Of a stretch of DNA of 64,000 nt, positions 54,793 to 64,000 are shown one piece after another. The position numbers were made by a program, and so were the translations under genes. The notes beneath the pieces are model-generated. The model searched no databases. It was given only the letters and a program-made list of their open reading frames with translations, and had not been told where the DNA came from. The stretch covers positions 620,001-684,000 of the forward strand of contig BCIG01000008.1 of NCBI GenBank assembly GCA_001599915.1. The letters are read 5' to 3'. Origin of the DNA: Symbiotaphrina buchneri (lineage: Eukaryota; Ascomycota; Symbiotaphrinales; Symbiotaphrinaceae). Each line of letters begins with the position of its first letter. The first letter of the stretch is position 1.

Positions 54793-56013
54793 CATTGTTG
54801 AATCAGGATACAATACTTTGCTGCATAGCTTTGGGTATCACGCATTATTGCTGTTTGATCCAACTGTACATCTGCATATGGCATGGGCTATTGGGGACGT
54901 CGCTAACGATCGCATCTGGATTTCACGGCCACACTTTCTCTAGTCGCAATCGGTCAGATGCCATGATGATGGCCGACTTGTCATTCCCGGGAGTGTTGCT
55001 ATCCTTCGGCGTCGACGGGGTGATGGTGCTTCGGATGGGCTGTTGTTGCGTTATGGCGTTCTCATTGTCGGCATTTCATCCCTCTCTCTTGCCGTTGTTG
55101 ACTGCTACCGCTGCTGCCATCGTAGGATGAGTGGGTTTCTGCGGCTTTGGCTAGTACTGGTGCTGATGGATGCTGTACCTGCTTGATTGATTAATCCGTC
55201 GGGCTCTGATCCCGCTACTTCATCGCAATGAGAAAGAAAAGAAAGTCATCTCTCCAACCTTTGCTGCTGCTCTTACCATGAATAGCTGACCTTCAAGATG
55301 TTGCCTTGCATGTCCTTTTGCCTTTGTCTTTGTGTGAGGCCACGTAACCTCTGGGCTCTGGCCGGCTCCACAGGCGGTCTGGTACAGGCAACAGCTTTGG
55401 CTAGGATTCCCATATTGATCCCAGATGCACATGTGATTGAAAGCTCACTATGAGTCACTGGAAGCCTGTACCCTGATAATGCGTGGTGGAGGCTATTATA
55501 AATCTCTTGGAGGGTTGCAACGGCGATCATTTTGAAAAGAAGAGGTTGTCAAGATGGGATGATCTCACTGAAGTTCAGCAACCCGTGCTGTTCAATTCGC
55601 CAGTTATCCGCCTTGGAAGGATGCTACCAGAACATGCTTGCAAGATATACGCTGGGAAAGGCAGGCAGAACGCTACAAATTGTATGCGAGAAAGTCAAAA
55701 AACAAGTGCCCCCAGGAGACAGACCAGCTGTCTTCATATGCGTGTGCCAAAGCCGTGTTCCCAGAACAGGCCCGCTGATATCCATGCCATCCATTGCCCA
55801 GTTTAATGCACGCTTGCTGAAAGTCATCAAAATGCAACGCTGAAGGGGGTCAAAGCACTGCAGAAAAACGCAGAAATCAGAAAACCAAGAAAGACAGCCA
55901 CAAACGATCCATCAGAAACCACCTGCACGCAAAATCTTCATGCCCCGCGGAGGCCGCCTGGGGCCTTCGATGCGGACGCAGCTAATGAACCTAAAGAGGA
56001 GTCATTGCCGCCT
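54793..56013. other. Intergenic between convergent genes
   Basis: About 1.2 kb with only unsupported ORFs of 60-110 codons. Confidence 0.5.
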
Positions 56014-57023
56014 TCATCGTCCTGCCCACGCCGCACGAAGCCATTCCCTGAACCGCATGGGTCTAATTGAAGGAAGCAGCGAGGGGACGTTCTGGTCGGC
56101 AAAGTCGTAGCAACCATTAGCCAAGTCCAGCAGGCTCTGCCATGAGATACGCTCTTCGAGCGTGCCAGCGAGCTGAACGGCTGAAACTAGCTGGAGGGAA
56201 TGCGGGTATGACTTTTGAGGGAACGTGCCTGAAAGCAGAATTAGTAACCATAACCCTAGATTTAGTAGGAGGTGGACTCTTGCCTCTCAGAAGTTCTGCT
56301 TCAAAGACGGTATCCGCTGGCCGCAACCTCTCTCCCTGGACCCGGAGTTGTTCTGGCCATCTTGGCAGATCCAAGGCAGCAACTACAACTCGTGCCACGT
56401 CCTGCACCGAAGTCATACACATGTACACTTCATGCCCAAGCTCGTTATACTGCGGTATCCGTGCCCTCCTCCTGCTGATATCCATGAAAAAGGCGCCTTC
56501 TCTATCGAGACCAGTGCCTTGGCCTATCCCAATGGCATGCATACCACCGGGCAAGAACCTTTCATAGAATATGCCGCATACCACAGCCGTATATTCTATG
56601 TATTGGCTGTAATGTTGCAGCCTCTGCCAAGCAGCACAGCGGCCACGGTCCAGAATATCACCAGGCGGGCGCATTTCAGGAGGACCTTCAGACTCTGCTG
56701 GAATAAAGCGGCGGACGCCTACTCGTACAGCGGCGTCAATGAGGTAGAGTTGCTGATTGTCCGTGATCGTGGAGATGAAAACATCCACGCCAGCCAAAGC
56801 GTAGTCCAGGGACGCTGAATTGGCATAATCCACAGCTATGACTTGCCATCCCCTGGCCGCCAGTGATGGCTGCGACTGCGAAAGAGTCAGCGACTTTCTA
56901 TGTGGGAATGAAAGGACGAACTGTTCTCGACAAAAGTATGAAGTGGTGGGAGGTCTGTGAATGAAGATAGTGAGCAATGTATTGCGCCAGTCCGCCGGTG
57001 CCGGCGATTGCCACTCTCATCAT
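56014..57023 (-). CDS. NmrA-like/isoflavone-reductase-type oxidoreductase
   Basis: Exons 57023-56922, 56875-56284 and 56228-56014 give 302 residues. The Rossmann start is VAIAGTGGLAQYIAHYLHSQ (GxxGxxG-type, here GTGGLA), followed by ILLSRT joined through intron 1 (donor GTTCGT) to SQPSLAARGWQVIAVDYANS. Further family blocks are LAGVDVFISTITDNQQLYLI, AAVRVGVRRFIPAESEG and YTAVVCGIFYERFLPGG. Intron 2 has a GC donor (GCAAGA), a clear TTACTAAT branch region and TTTCAG. Removing it gives SLQLVSAVQLAGTLEERISW and the typical ending IRPMRFREWLRAAWAGR. Reading through instead stops at 56117 after an unconvincing tail. These proteins bind NADP(H) and act either as reductases or as redox sensors such as NmrA; the substrate is unknown. 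A donor GTCCAC five bases on is a weaker option. Confidence 0.82.
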
Positions 57024-59725
57024 CACGGCGAAGTATCTGAATAGGAATGGATGGGAAAGACTGAAACTTTGCCGTCCCCTTGGACCCCGGCTGCCATTTA
57101 TTCAAATGGTCAAGCGCCATACTAGTCACCGTGCCAGGAACGGAAAAGGCGCAGTAGACATAGATCTTCGACGCAAAGCAATAAAGATTGTAGAGTAAAT
57201 GCGAGTCACACGTGAGTCAAGGCAACCGGAAGACCCTGAGGTTTAAGGCTGAATGTATAAACCGTTTGGTGGGTTTAAACATAGACAAGCTGAGAGTATC
57301 ATTGGAAGACGAAAGATGAGAAAGACCGTTGAAGGATAACGGCCTGGTTTTAGAAAAATTCCTCTCGAAGTGGGGGCGGCAAAAAGATAAGCCTCCCCCT
57401 GGGAAAATGGCCTGAGAGTAGGTCTCCCCTCCTTCAACGGAATGCTAGACTCGATAGTTCCCTTCTCAGGGACCACGAGGCTCTGACCATAAAAGGACAT
57501 CGGTATCTTTCAGCCTCCCGGAAGATTAATCAGATGCTGTCCCACAGGCAACAATGGAGACATTGGCCGTTGATTAATCACAGTAGTCTCGGCGATTATG
57601 ACCGAAATCAGACTAGGCCTCGAAGCTGGCTGCATTCGAGCTGCATGCAATCTGTCCCGGTTGACGTTGACATCCCGGCAGACTGGTAGCTCATGTCTAG
57701 GCAACTACAGGTGGAGGGTGGCCAGAATGTCCTGTTACCCGAGATTCAGCCTTGCGGCTTGTTCGGGACTGCCTGAGGCCGTTGCGGGGGCCGTTGTAAG
57801 CTAGGCTGTCACCCTTGCAGGAGGCTTGACCATCCATTCGACGGACGAATTCCGACAACATGGACACACTCAAGTTAATGGTCATATACCTTGTATGCAG
57901 TTATGACCGCATGATCAGTGTAATGACTGTGCGTCTTCAGTAGTATCAGAGATGAGCCATGGGCCCTAGAATGTGGGAGTCCCGCAGGTTTGCGGATGCC
58001 CATGCCGAGTGTCGAAGCCTCTTATCGGCAAGCAGATAGACAATCGATGCTCGTACGCAGCATTGAAGGAAGACTTAGGCAGAAATCCAGATCTGTCAGT
58101 CGTAGCCGATCTCTTGCAGCTCGGCTCGCGGGTCCAAGATCTAGCGCTGCAATACCGAGCAGGTGACCAAAATAGTGACTAAATCCGATCGTGGCCATTG
58201 TCGACATCTCCCCAGGCTGTGAACTCTTCATTGACTGTGTTCTAATTAGAATCGTAGCCTGACGAAATCCAATGATATTCACGTCCTCGGCTTCCTGGCG
58301 CTCTGCGCCATCTCAACAGAGAGTAAACATAGCAGGTCGCTGGAAAAAGATCCATTGTGATCCGGCCTGTCTACTGGGACCCGCGGGTCTGGAGACGGTC
58401 GCCTTCCCGGTCAGTTGGGGGTGGCTTCACTGGCCTCGGTTGGAGTCAGCATGGCATTCGGCCAATGATCTTGTAGACTCCTGATGGTAGGGCTGCAGCT
58501 CGGCGGCAAGCCCGTGTATGTACTTGTAACGTCGCATGAAGTTCGTCCAACGCCATATCCGCAGAGTACTTTGTATCCTCACACAGAATCCTCGCTATTT
58601 GCGGAATGGCGATATCAACGATGATCCCGACGTAAAAATAGGCATCATGAATTTTGACCGTATAATGCATTTGTTGATCAGGGCATTGATTGCATGGAGC
58701 TGAAAAGGGGGTAGATGGCCATCTCGATGTAAATACTGGCATTGTAAGAAGAATGTCTCCGCTGCCTTTGTGCTGCCGAATCTTCTGTAAGATGCACCTG
58801 GTTGTGTCAAAAGGCCCGCGCCGCATCGATCAGCGGGTTGGAAGTCCATCTTCATCGCGAGCCTTCCAGAGGAGCAGGCCTCCTATCGAGCAAGGTTGCG
58901 CAGAAAAGTATAGCTGGACTTTTGGTTGGCGGATAGGAGTCCGTACCACTTTGCCCAGTATCCTCGATTCCTCCCCATGTATGAAAACTGGTCCGTGGAT
59001 GCCATCCTTATGAAAATCCAGATGTTTGTTAGCAAATCACGTGGAAAGGTGACTGATCTGCGGTCGAGGCGCGTTCACCCGTCGCGTCACTCTTATTTAC
59101 TCGCACTTAAACTAGCGAGCCTCGAAATCATGACCTCGATCTCAACCGTGAAATGTTATCACTTGTAGTAGAGCGAAAAGACGCGTTCAAAATCTCAGAA
59201 GGACATATCAGATGTATGTATCTTCGTAGGTATTGCAGCAGATTGTGAAGCGTAACCAAAGCCTCTCCGAACCAGTAAGGTAGCTCGAGAGAGAAGGCTC
59301 CGACGAGGAGGTTCGGACCAAGCTGTCCGCGTTGTGTGTATGGGTACGGCAGGAAATTCGGAAGTCGTTCAGTAACGTAGAACTGCATCAGCAAGCAATG
59401 TTAATTCCCCATAGGTCACAGCTTTGGCGTCTAGTAGTCGCGCTCAAGGGCCGTGAAGCCATTCCCATAATGTTGTTAAAGCTCCAGTTCGGTCTTAGCG
59501 GCTCGCTGGAAGCGGGGGCTTGACCACGACCATGAAGCGAGACTATGAAGTATTGACCTTCGTCTTGTATTCCTATTCTTCCAAAGGACGCGGTAACAAC
59601 GCGACTTCACAGCATCATTTCTTCAGTCATTCTTTTTTGTTGGAAATAGACATTATGCTCTCAGGAGCTCAGCATTTCTAGAGACCAATATCCTTACTCC
59701 TTCTCCGACATACACCAGAGAGAAA
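57024..59725. other. Long stretch with possible gene remnants
   Basis: 2.7 kb between two genes with divergent starts. On the minus strand, fragments around 59220-59390 (TQRGQLGPNLLVGAFSLELP) and 58450-58850 (LHRDGHLPPFQLHAINALIN; IAIPQIARILCEDTKYSADM) look more protein-like than chance, but are cut by stops and do not join into a gene. The rest shows nothing. Confidence 0.35.
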
Positions 59726-61647
59726 ATGAGTGCCCCAATACCTTCGTCCTCCGCATCCAGCATCGATGCCAAACAAGACCAGCATGGCTCGAACTCCAAC
59801 TTCGCCTTCTTGGTCCATTCGCAGGACACCCTTCCGCGAAACCTACCTCCTAATGTCGACAACAAGTCTCTAGCCAGGCAGAGACGCAGACGAACAAGGC
59901 GCGTAACCCGCCCGCGTGTCCAATGCATAACAACATACTGAAGCTGCTTGGACTCCAACCTTCCAACCAACCCCTACCATAGCTCGCGGCCATGCTGACA
60001 GATTTCTCCTATAGTCCCGAAGATCAAGCCATTCTCGAAGCGGAATATCGTCGTAATCCCAAGCCAGACAAGGCTGCACGCATGGAGATTGTTTCTAAGG
60101 TCGCATTAGGAGAGAAAGAAGTTCAAGTCAGTACATCCTTGATGGCGTGGCAGCATAGCCCGAGCTTCGTTTCCAACTTCTGTCAATGGCACATACTGAT
60201 CGAGTCGTGATAGATATGGTTCCAAAATCGTCGTCAAAATACGCGTCGAAAGTCACGGCCACTGCTTCCTCATGAGTTGTCGTCTGTTCTGTCTTCCGGC
60301 TATATCCAGCCGAATACTATGAGTCAACCTCCATCGTCAGAGTCTGGCCAAGAGGCCGTCATGCACGAGCATCCTGCGTTACAAGTCAGCATTGATGGAT
60401 CGCATCTGCAGAGGCCAGGGAGTGGAAGTTCTCAAATATCTCCGTCTGGGACAGGATTCGCCATAAGCAGCAGCTCACCGGATAGCATTGAATCGTCCCA
60501 AACATCGTCAAGGGATTTCCATTCATCGCAAACTACGGTCATCGAGATCCAGGGCGCAGGCGAATTATCTCAGGCTTCAACGCAAAGCGTGATCGCAAGG
60601 CCGTCTCTCCAAAATCGGCGTGCCATCTCTTTCACCGGTTCGTTTCCTGGGGCAAGCCAAGAGAGCATCCACCAAGACCAAGCTCCCTCAAGCCAGAAGA
60701 CGGTCATAGACATTCCATGTCCGCCATCTCTGCCGAACACGTCTCGCTCTTTCCAACGGTCGACCTCCTTTATGCGCTTATCAATGTCGTTGGATGGAAA
60801 AGCTGAAGTGGTGACCACCGAAGAACTTTCTCCTCCTAGATCACAGCCAGACAAACCGACTCGCCCTCTGGTTCGCGGTGGCCTTGAGAGAAGCCAGAGC
60901 GCAGTAGGTTTTGACGACATGAGCAAGCAAGTTCTTGGAAGTTCCATTTGGCCTCGACGTCCTCCAAGTGGAAGATCGCGTGACGCTAGGACTTGGGAGT
61001 TTTACTGTGACAGTGATGCGCGAGAGGCTCTCTCCACCAAAGCGGAACAGGAGCAAAGCGGGTCAGCAGTTGGAGCAACTGGTCTGTTGCGGTCGCGATG
61101 CAATAGTTTCCTTTCGAACGCCAATAAGCGGATCTCCCAAGGTCAGAAGATGCAGCCTTCCAAAAAAATGAAGCCTTCAGCCGGCCAGCCAAACAGGCCC
61201 AAGCTCATGAGAGCATCCTCTTCGCTAGCAAGGTTGCAAACGAACAATAGTGTTGCGAAGAAGCAAGTGGTCAAAGGGAATGGCAAAGCAAACAAGAGTG
61301 AATTCCAGGCGACATCTCTTGGCCAATCATCTGGTGATTCAGACAAGGAGAACTGGGTTCCTGGGACTCATCACCATCTATCTCCAAGGAGACAGCCTTC
61401 CCGGATGCAGCATGCTCGTCGGGGAATTCTTGCAGAAAACCACACAATCCCGAGCCATATGAATAGCTTTGCGACATTGATGGACCGTGAGACTCTGAGA
61501 GGCAACAGCCGGAAGTCTGCACTGTACGATAATAAGGAAAATGGTGGGTCAGGAGGAGCACTTGACAGCTCGGACACTTCCCGAGATGAAGAAGATCTTG
61601 ATTGCGTCCAGAATCTGTTGTCCCTCAGCCAGGGGAATTGGAGGTGA
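59726..61647 (+). CDS. Homeobox transcription factor (Yox1-like)
   Basis: Exons 59726-59902, 59983-60126 and 60214-61647 give 584 residues in this model. The basic start of the homeodomain (ARQRRRRTRR) closes exon 1; SPEDQAILEAEYRRNPKPDK and MEIVSKVALGEKEVQ are in exon 2; helix 3, IWFQNRRQNTRRKSR, starts exon 3. WFQNRRQN is the DNA-contact helix. The join between exons 1 and 2 is uncertain: with donor GTAACC and acceptor CCATAG it inserts LAAMLTDFSY before SPEDQ; donor GTGTCC with acceptor CTGACAG would give VTRPHFSYSPEDQ. The remaining 415 residues are Ser/Gln-rich and disordered, with TVIEIQGAGELSQAST and QKTVIDIPCPPSLPN phrases. Yeast Yox1 represses early cell-cycle genes; filamentous relatives affect growth and development. 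The 3' end could continue by an intron at 61648 (GTGATC). Confidence 0.85.
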
Positions 61648-62496
61648 TCCGTCTACCGGAGACAGAGGGTTTCGCGGAAGTCTTAGACGAACTTGTACAT
61701 ACAATGTTTGGAGAGAGCTGCTTAGTTGTCAGGGTTGCTACTGTTTGGATTCGTCGTAAAGACTACAAGAGTAGTCTGCAGACAATTTGTATGAATATCG
61801 TCAGAACTTGGTGCATTTGCGGAACAAGATAGTGGGGCGGCAATGGAGCGAAAGTCCATTAGATGGTCCTTCAAGCTGAAGCGCGTGGCCAAAATGTAGG
61901 GATATTCACTGTTGCTTCTTCAGCATGATGTAAATAACACTTTTCTTCCTGAAGGCACAGAAAGGTGTGTAACACGGCTGGCTGGACCTGAGATGACATC
62001 GTCAGCCTCGGCTACGGCCCGCAACGTCTTATCGGCGATCTCCCCCCCCCTGCCTGGACTTTTCGTCTGCCAGGCCCAACTACGAATACTCAGGCTTCCC
62101 CTTGAGCGGAACAGCAGCAGGCGGCCCGGGGTCTCCCATCTCTGACTTATATAGTCCATCGCTGACCTTGAAAGTTCCTGTAAGCTTGAAGCTCTTCTTC
62201 CTGCTCTCCCTATCTCTCTCTATTCAGACGAAACTCCCATAGCAGGGGCTGCTAAGATGACGTTGAATAACTGCAGTTTTTGGTATCTGAATTCTTTATT
62301 ATCTCACATCTTCCACTCTTTGCATTGATGGTATTGTCCGCTCTATCGTTCGTCAATATTTCCTACTCCTATGCGCTGCTAGAATGTAACACGCTGCGGG
62401 GAAACTGTTGTTCTACTATGTTGCTCCAACCAGTCCAGAAGGATGATTACGCTTCCAAAATGGGGCTAATTGTCTAACAGCTGCGCCTCCAGAGGG
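61648..62496. other. Intergenic, no gene seen
   Basis: About 850 bp between two plus-strand genes. It includes a run of 10 C at about 62041-62050. Confidence 0.5.
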
Positions 62497-64000
62497 ATGT
62501 CCCGCATAAAGGAGGATCTCTCCCGAAGCTCCCATCATCCAAATCAAACTTCCCCCGACAAAGGTATAAAATCAGACATGCTCAAGCGGCGTTTACTGCC
62601 CGGTGGGCATAAACCACATGTTTGTATCATAGGAGCAGGAATTGCCGGCCTTCGATGTGCAGAAGTCTTACTTGCACGTGGCGTGAGAGTCACTATCCTT
62701 GAGGGAAGAGATCGAATAGGAGGGAGGGTAGGGTAGCTATTATCTACGTGTTTAGCAGGCCAATTGTCTAATGCTGACGTCCTGCCTCAAAGATGACACA
62801 AAAGACGGTTGGTGGTCATCTTGTGGATCTGTAGGTTTTGAGTGTGACCTGATTAGAGACGCAAACTAAACTAAGACAGTGGCCCGAATTGGATACACGG
62901 TACAGATCACAATCCGATAATGGAGCTCGCAAAAGAGACGGGCACAGCCCTTCATGACTGGGAAGAAGAGGCTGCAATGATTGACATAGATGGCAAGCGG
63001 ATTCCAAAGCAGTCCGCCCTAAAGTTCGGTGAAATATGCTGGGGCATCATCGCAGACGCCTTTCACTACAGCAATGAACGCTCCAAATCAATACCAAAGA
63101 ACACGAGTCTTTACGATTTCTTCAAAGATAGACTGCAGGACCATTTTAAAGAAGATAAGGAGCCGGAGAAGAGTAGGCAGACAGCACTTCGATATATAGA
63201 GATGTGGGGTCAATTTGTGGGAAGTCCAGTTCAACGTCAGAGTTTAAGATTCTTTTGGTTGGAAGAGTGCATTGAAGGAGGTCAATCACACGCCTATCAT
63301 CCTGTTGTCTGTGATGACTGACTGATACGTCTGCAGAGAATCTCTTCGTTGCCAGCACCTATCAGGCCATCATGTACCGAATAGCTCAACGTGCACTTGG
63401 CGGAGCGGAGATTCGGTATTCTACTACTGTGACGAATGTTTCGAGTAGTTCGACAGAAGATGGAGCTTCAAAGGTCACGTTAACGACTGCCTCAGATACA
63501 AAGGAGACTTTTGACGAGGTTGTCCTGACTACCCCACTTGGCTGGCTCAAAAGAAACAAAGACGCTTTTGACCCGCCGTTACCATCACGACTGTCAACCG
63601 CAATTGATGCAATTGGATATGGGAATCTCGAGAAAGTCTACATTAGCTTTCCCAAAGCTTTTTGGCAAGGAGAATCACTTAGTAATGGCACCGTCGCGGA
63701 CACGCCATCGGACTCATCTTCATCATGGCCAGGGTTCACTAATTGGCTTGAACCGCACTACTCCAGTCTGAATCCAGAACACTGGAATATCGAAGGCATG
63801 AACCTTGCGGCCTTAAGCCCACCATCGTCTGCTCATCCGACAATTCTCTTCTACATCCAGGGACCATGCTCTCTCCATCTATCCGCTTTACAAGCCTCTA
63901 CACCTGCGAACGAGCTCGATTCAAAACTCATCGATTTCTTTCGTCCCTACTACTCACTCCTTGCCAACTACGATGCCAATTCACCATTTTGTCAGCCATC
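62497..64000 (+). CDS. Flavin amine oxidase (polyamine-oxidase type), partial
   Basis: Exons 62497-62727, 62793-62830 (38 nt), 62880-63280 and 63337 to the window end; the 3' part is outside. The FAD-binding start is HVCIIGAGIAGLRCAEVLLA, then VTILEGRDRIGGR. Intron 1 follows immediately, and splicing gives RMTQKTVGGHLVDL, then GPNWIHGTDHNPIMELAKET, the family's second FAD motif. Later blocks include ENLFVASTYQAIMYRIAQRA, RYSTTVTNVSS, VVLTTPLGWLKRNKDAFDPP and AIGYGNLEKVYISFPKAFW. There is no secretion signal. Fungal relatives oxidise acetylated or free polyamines (Fms1-like) or other amines; the substrate cannot be told. The start at 62497 is the first ATG in frame; TTG at 62470 was ignored. 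Confidence 0.9.

Noticed and set aside
55220-55830. ORFs of 68-107 codons between CDC14 and the NmrA-like gene
   Set aside because: No motifs and inconsistent frames on both strands.
56117-56977. 286-codon ORF taken at face value as the complete oxidoreductase
   Set aside because: Its N-terminus lacks the Rossmann start and its C-terminus is intron plus wrong frame; the spliced three-exon model fits the family far better.
1-64000. Biosynthetic gene cluster, mobile element island, LTR or virus-like element
   Set aside because: No PKS, NRPS, terpene, P450, transposase, reverse transcriptase, integrase or capsid motif was seen; most genes are conserved housekeeping families.

Overview
The window is nuclear DNA of a filamentous ascomycete, most likely a eurotiomycete (Aspergillus/Penicillium-like). 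The evidence is the gene structure: short introns of about 50-130 nt with GTANGT-type donors. The gene set also fits: a SrbB-type SREBP-like bHLH factor, a SUN/GH132 wall protein, a dysferlin-type peroxin, a Pom1-type DYRK kinase, and DUF1996-WSC and Cdc14 proteins. The species is inference. I found no rRNA, tRNA, CRISPR, LTR or virus-like element and no intact transposon.

Left part (0-20 kb): a decayed unknown gene (minus strand, 0.2-1.75 kb); a FAM32A/DUF1754 homologue; an SF1 helicase of the Hcs1/IGHMBP2 family carrying an apparent one-base frame change; a small proline-rich protein; a 2.7 kb gene-free stretch leading to a Tyr-type bHLH (SREBP-like) factor; a DUF202 membrane protein; a thiol glutathione peroxidase with a probable second, mitochondrial start; a nuclear-looking unknown protein; and a SUN-family secreted glucanase.

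Middle (20-41 kb): another gene-poor stretch, then a Pex23-like peroxin, a large DYRK kinase of the Pom1 type, nucleolar Nop16, a ZIP7/KE4-type zinc transporter convergent with a DsbA/FrnE-like thioredoxin-fold protein assembled from tiny exons, a small GPI wall protein with a strong-looking promoter, a golgin-like coiled-coil protein, and a DUF1996-WSC-WSC cell-surface protein.

Right part (41-64 kb): Bud32 kinase and Pcc1, two subunits of the KEOPS/EKC tRNA t6A complex, about 9 kb apart; a long disordered protein; an unknown mitochondrial protein; Cdc14 phosphatase divergent from Pcc1; an NmrA-like oxidoreductase whose C-terminus depends on a probable GC-AG intron; a 2.7 kb stretch with possible gene remnants; a homeobox factor; and a flavin amine oxidase running off the right edge.

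This is mostly ordinary housekeeping gene content rather than a biosynthetic cluster or mobile island, and I do not see a clear new multi-gene system. The points most worth checking are the micro-exon chain in the DsbA-like gene, the frame change in the helicase, the GC-AG intron, the alternative starts of the peroxidase, and a short motif (TACTCCGTA) recurring between genes. Exon joins were read by eye from splice motifs, phase and protein continuity; all spliced CDS coordinates span start to stop, with exons listed in the evidence.
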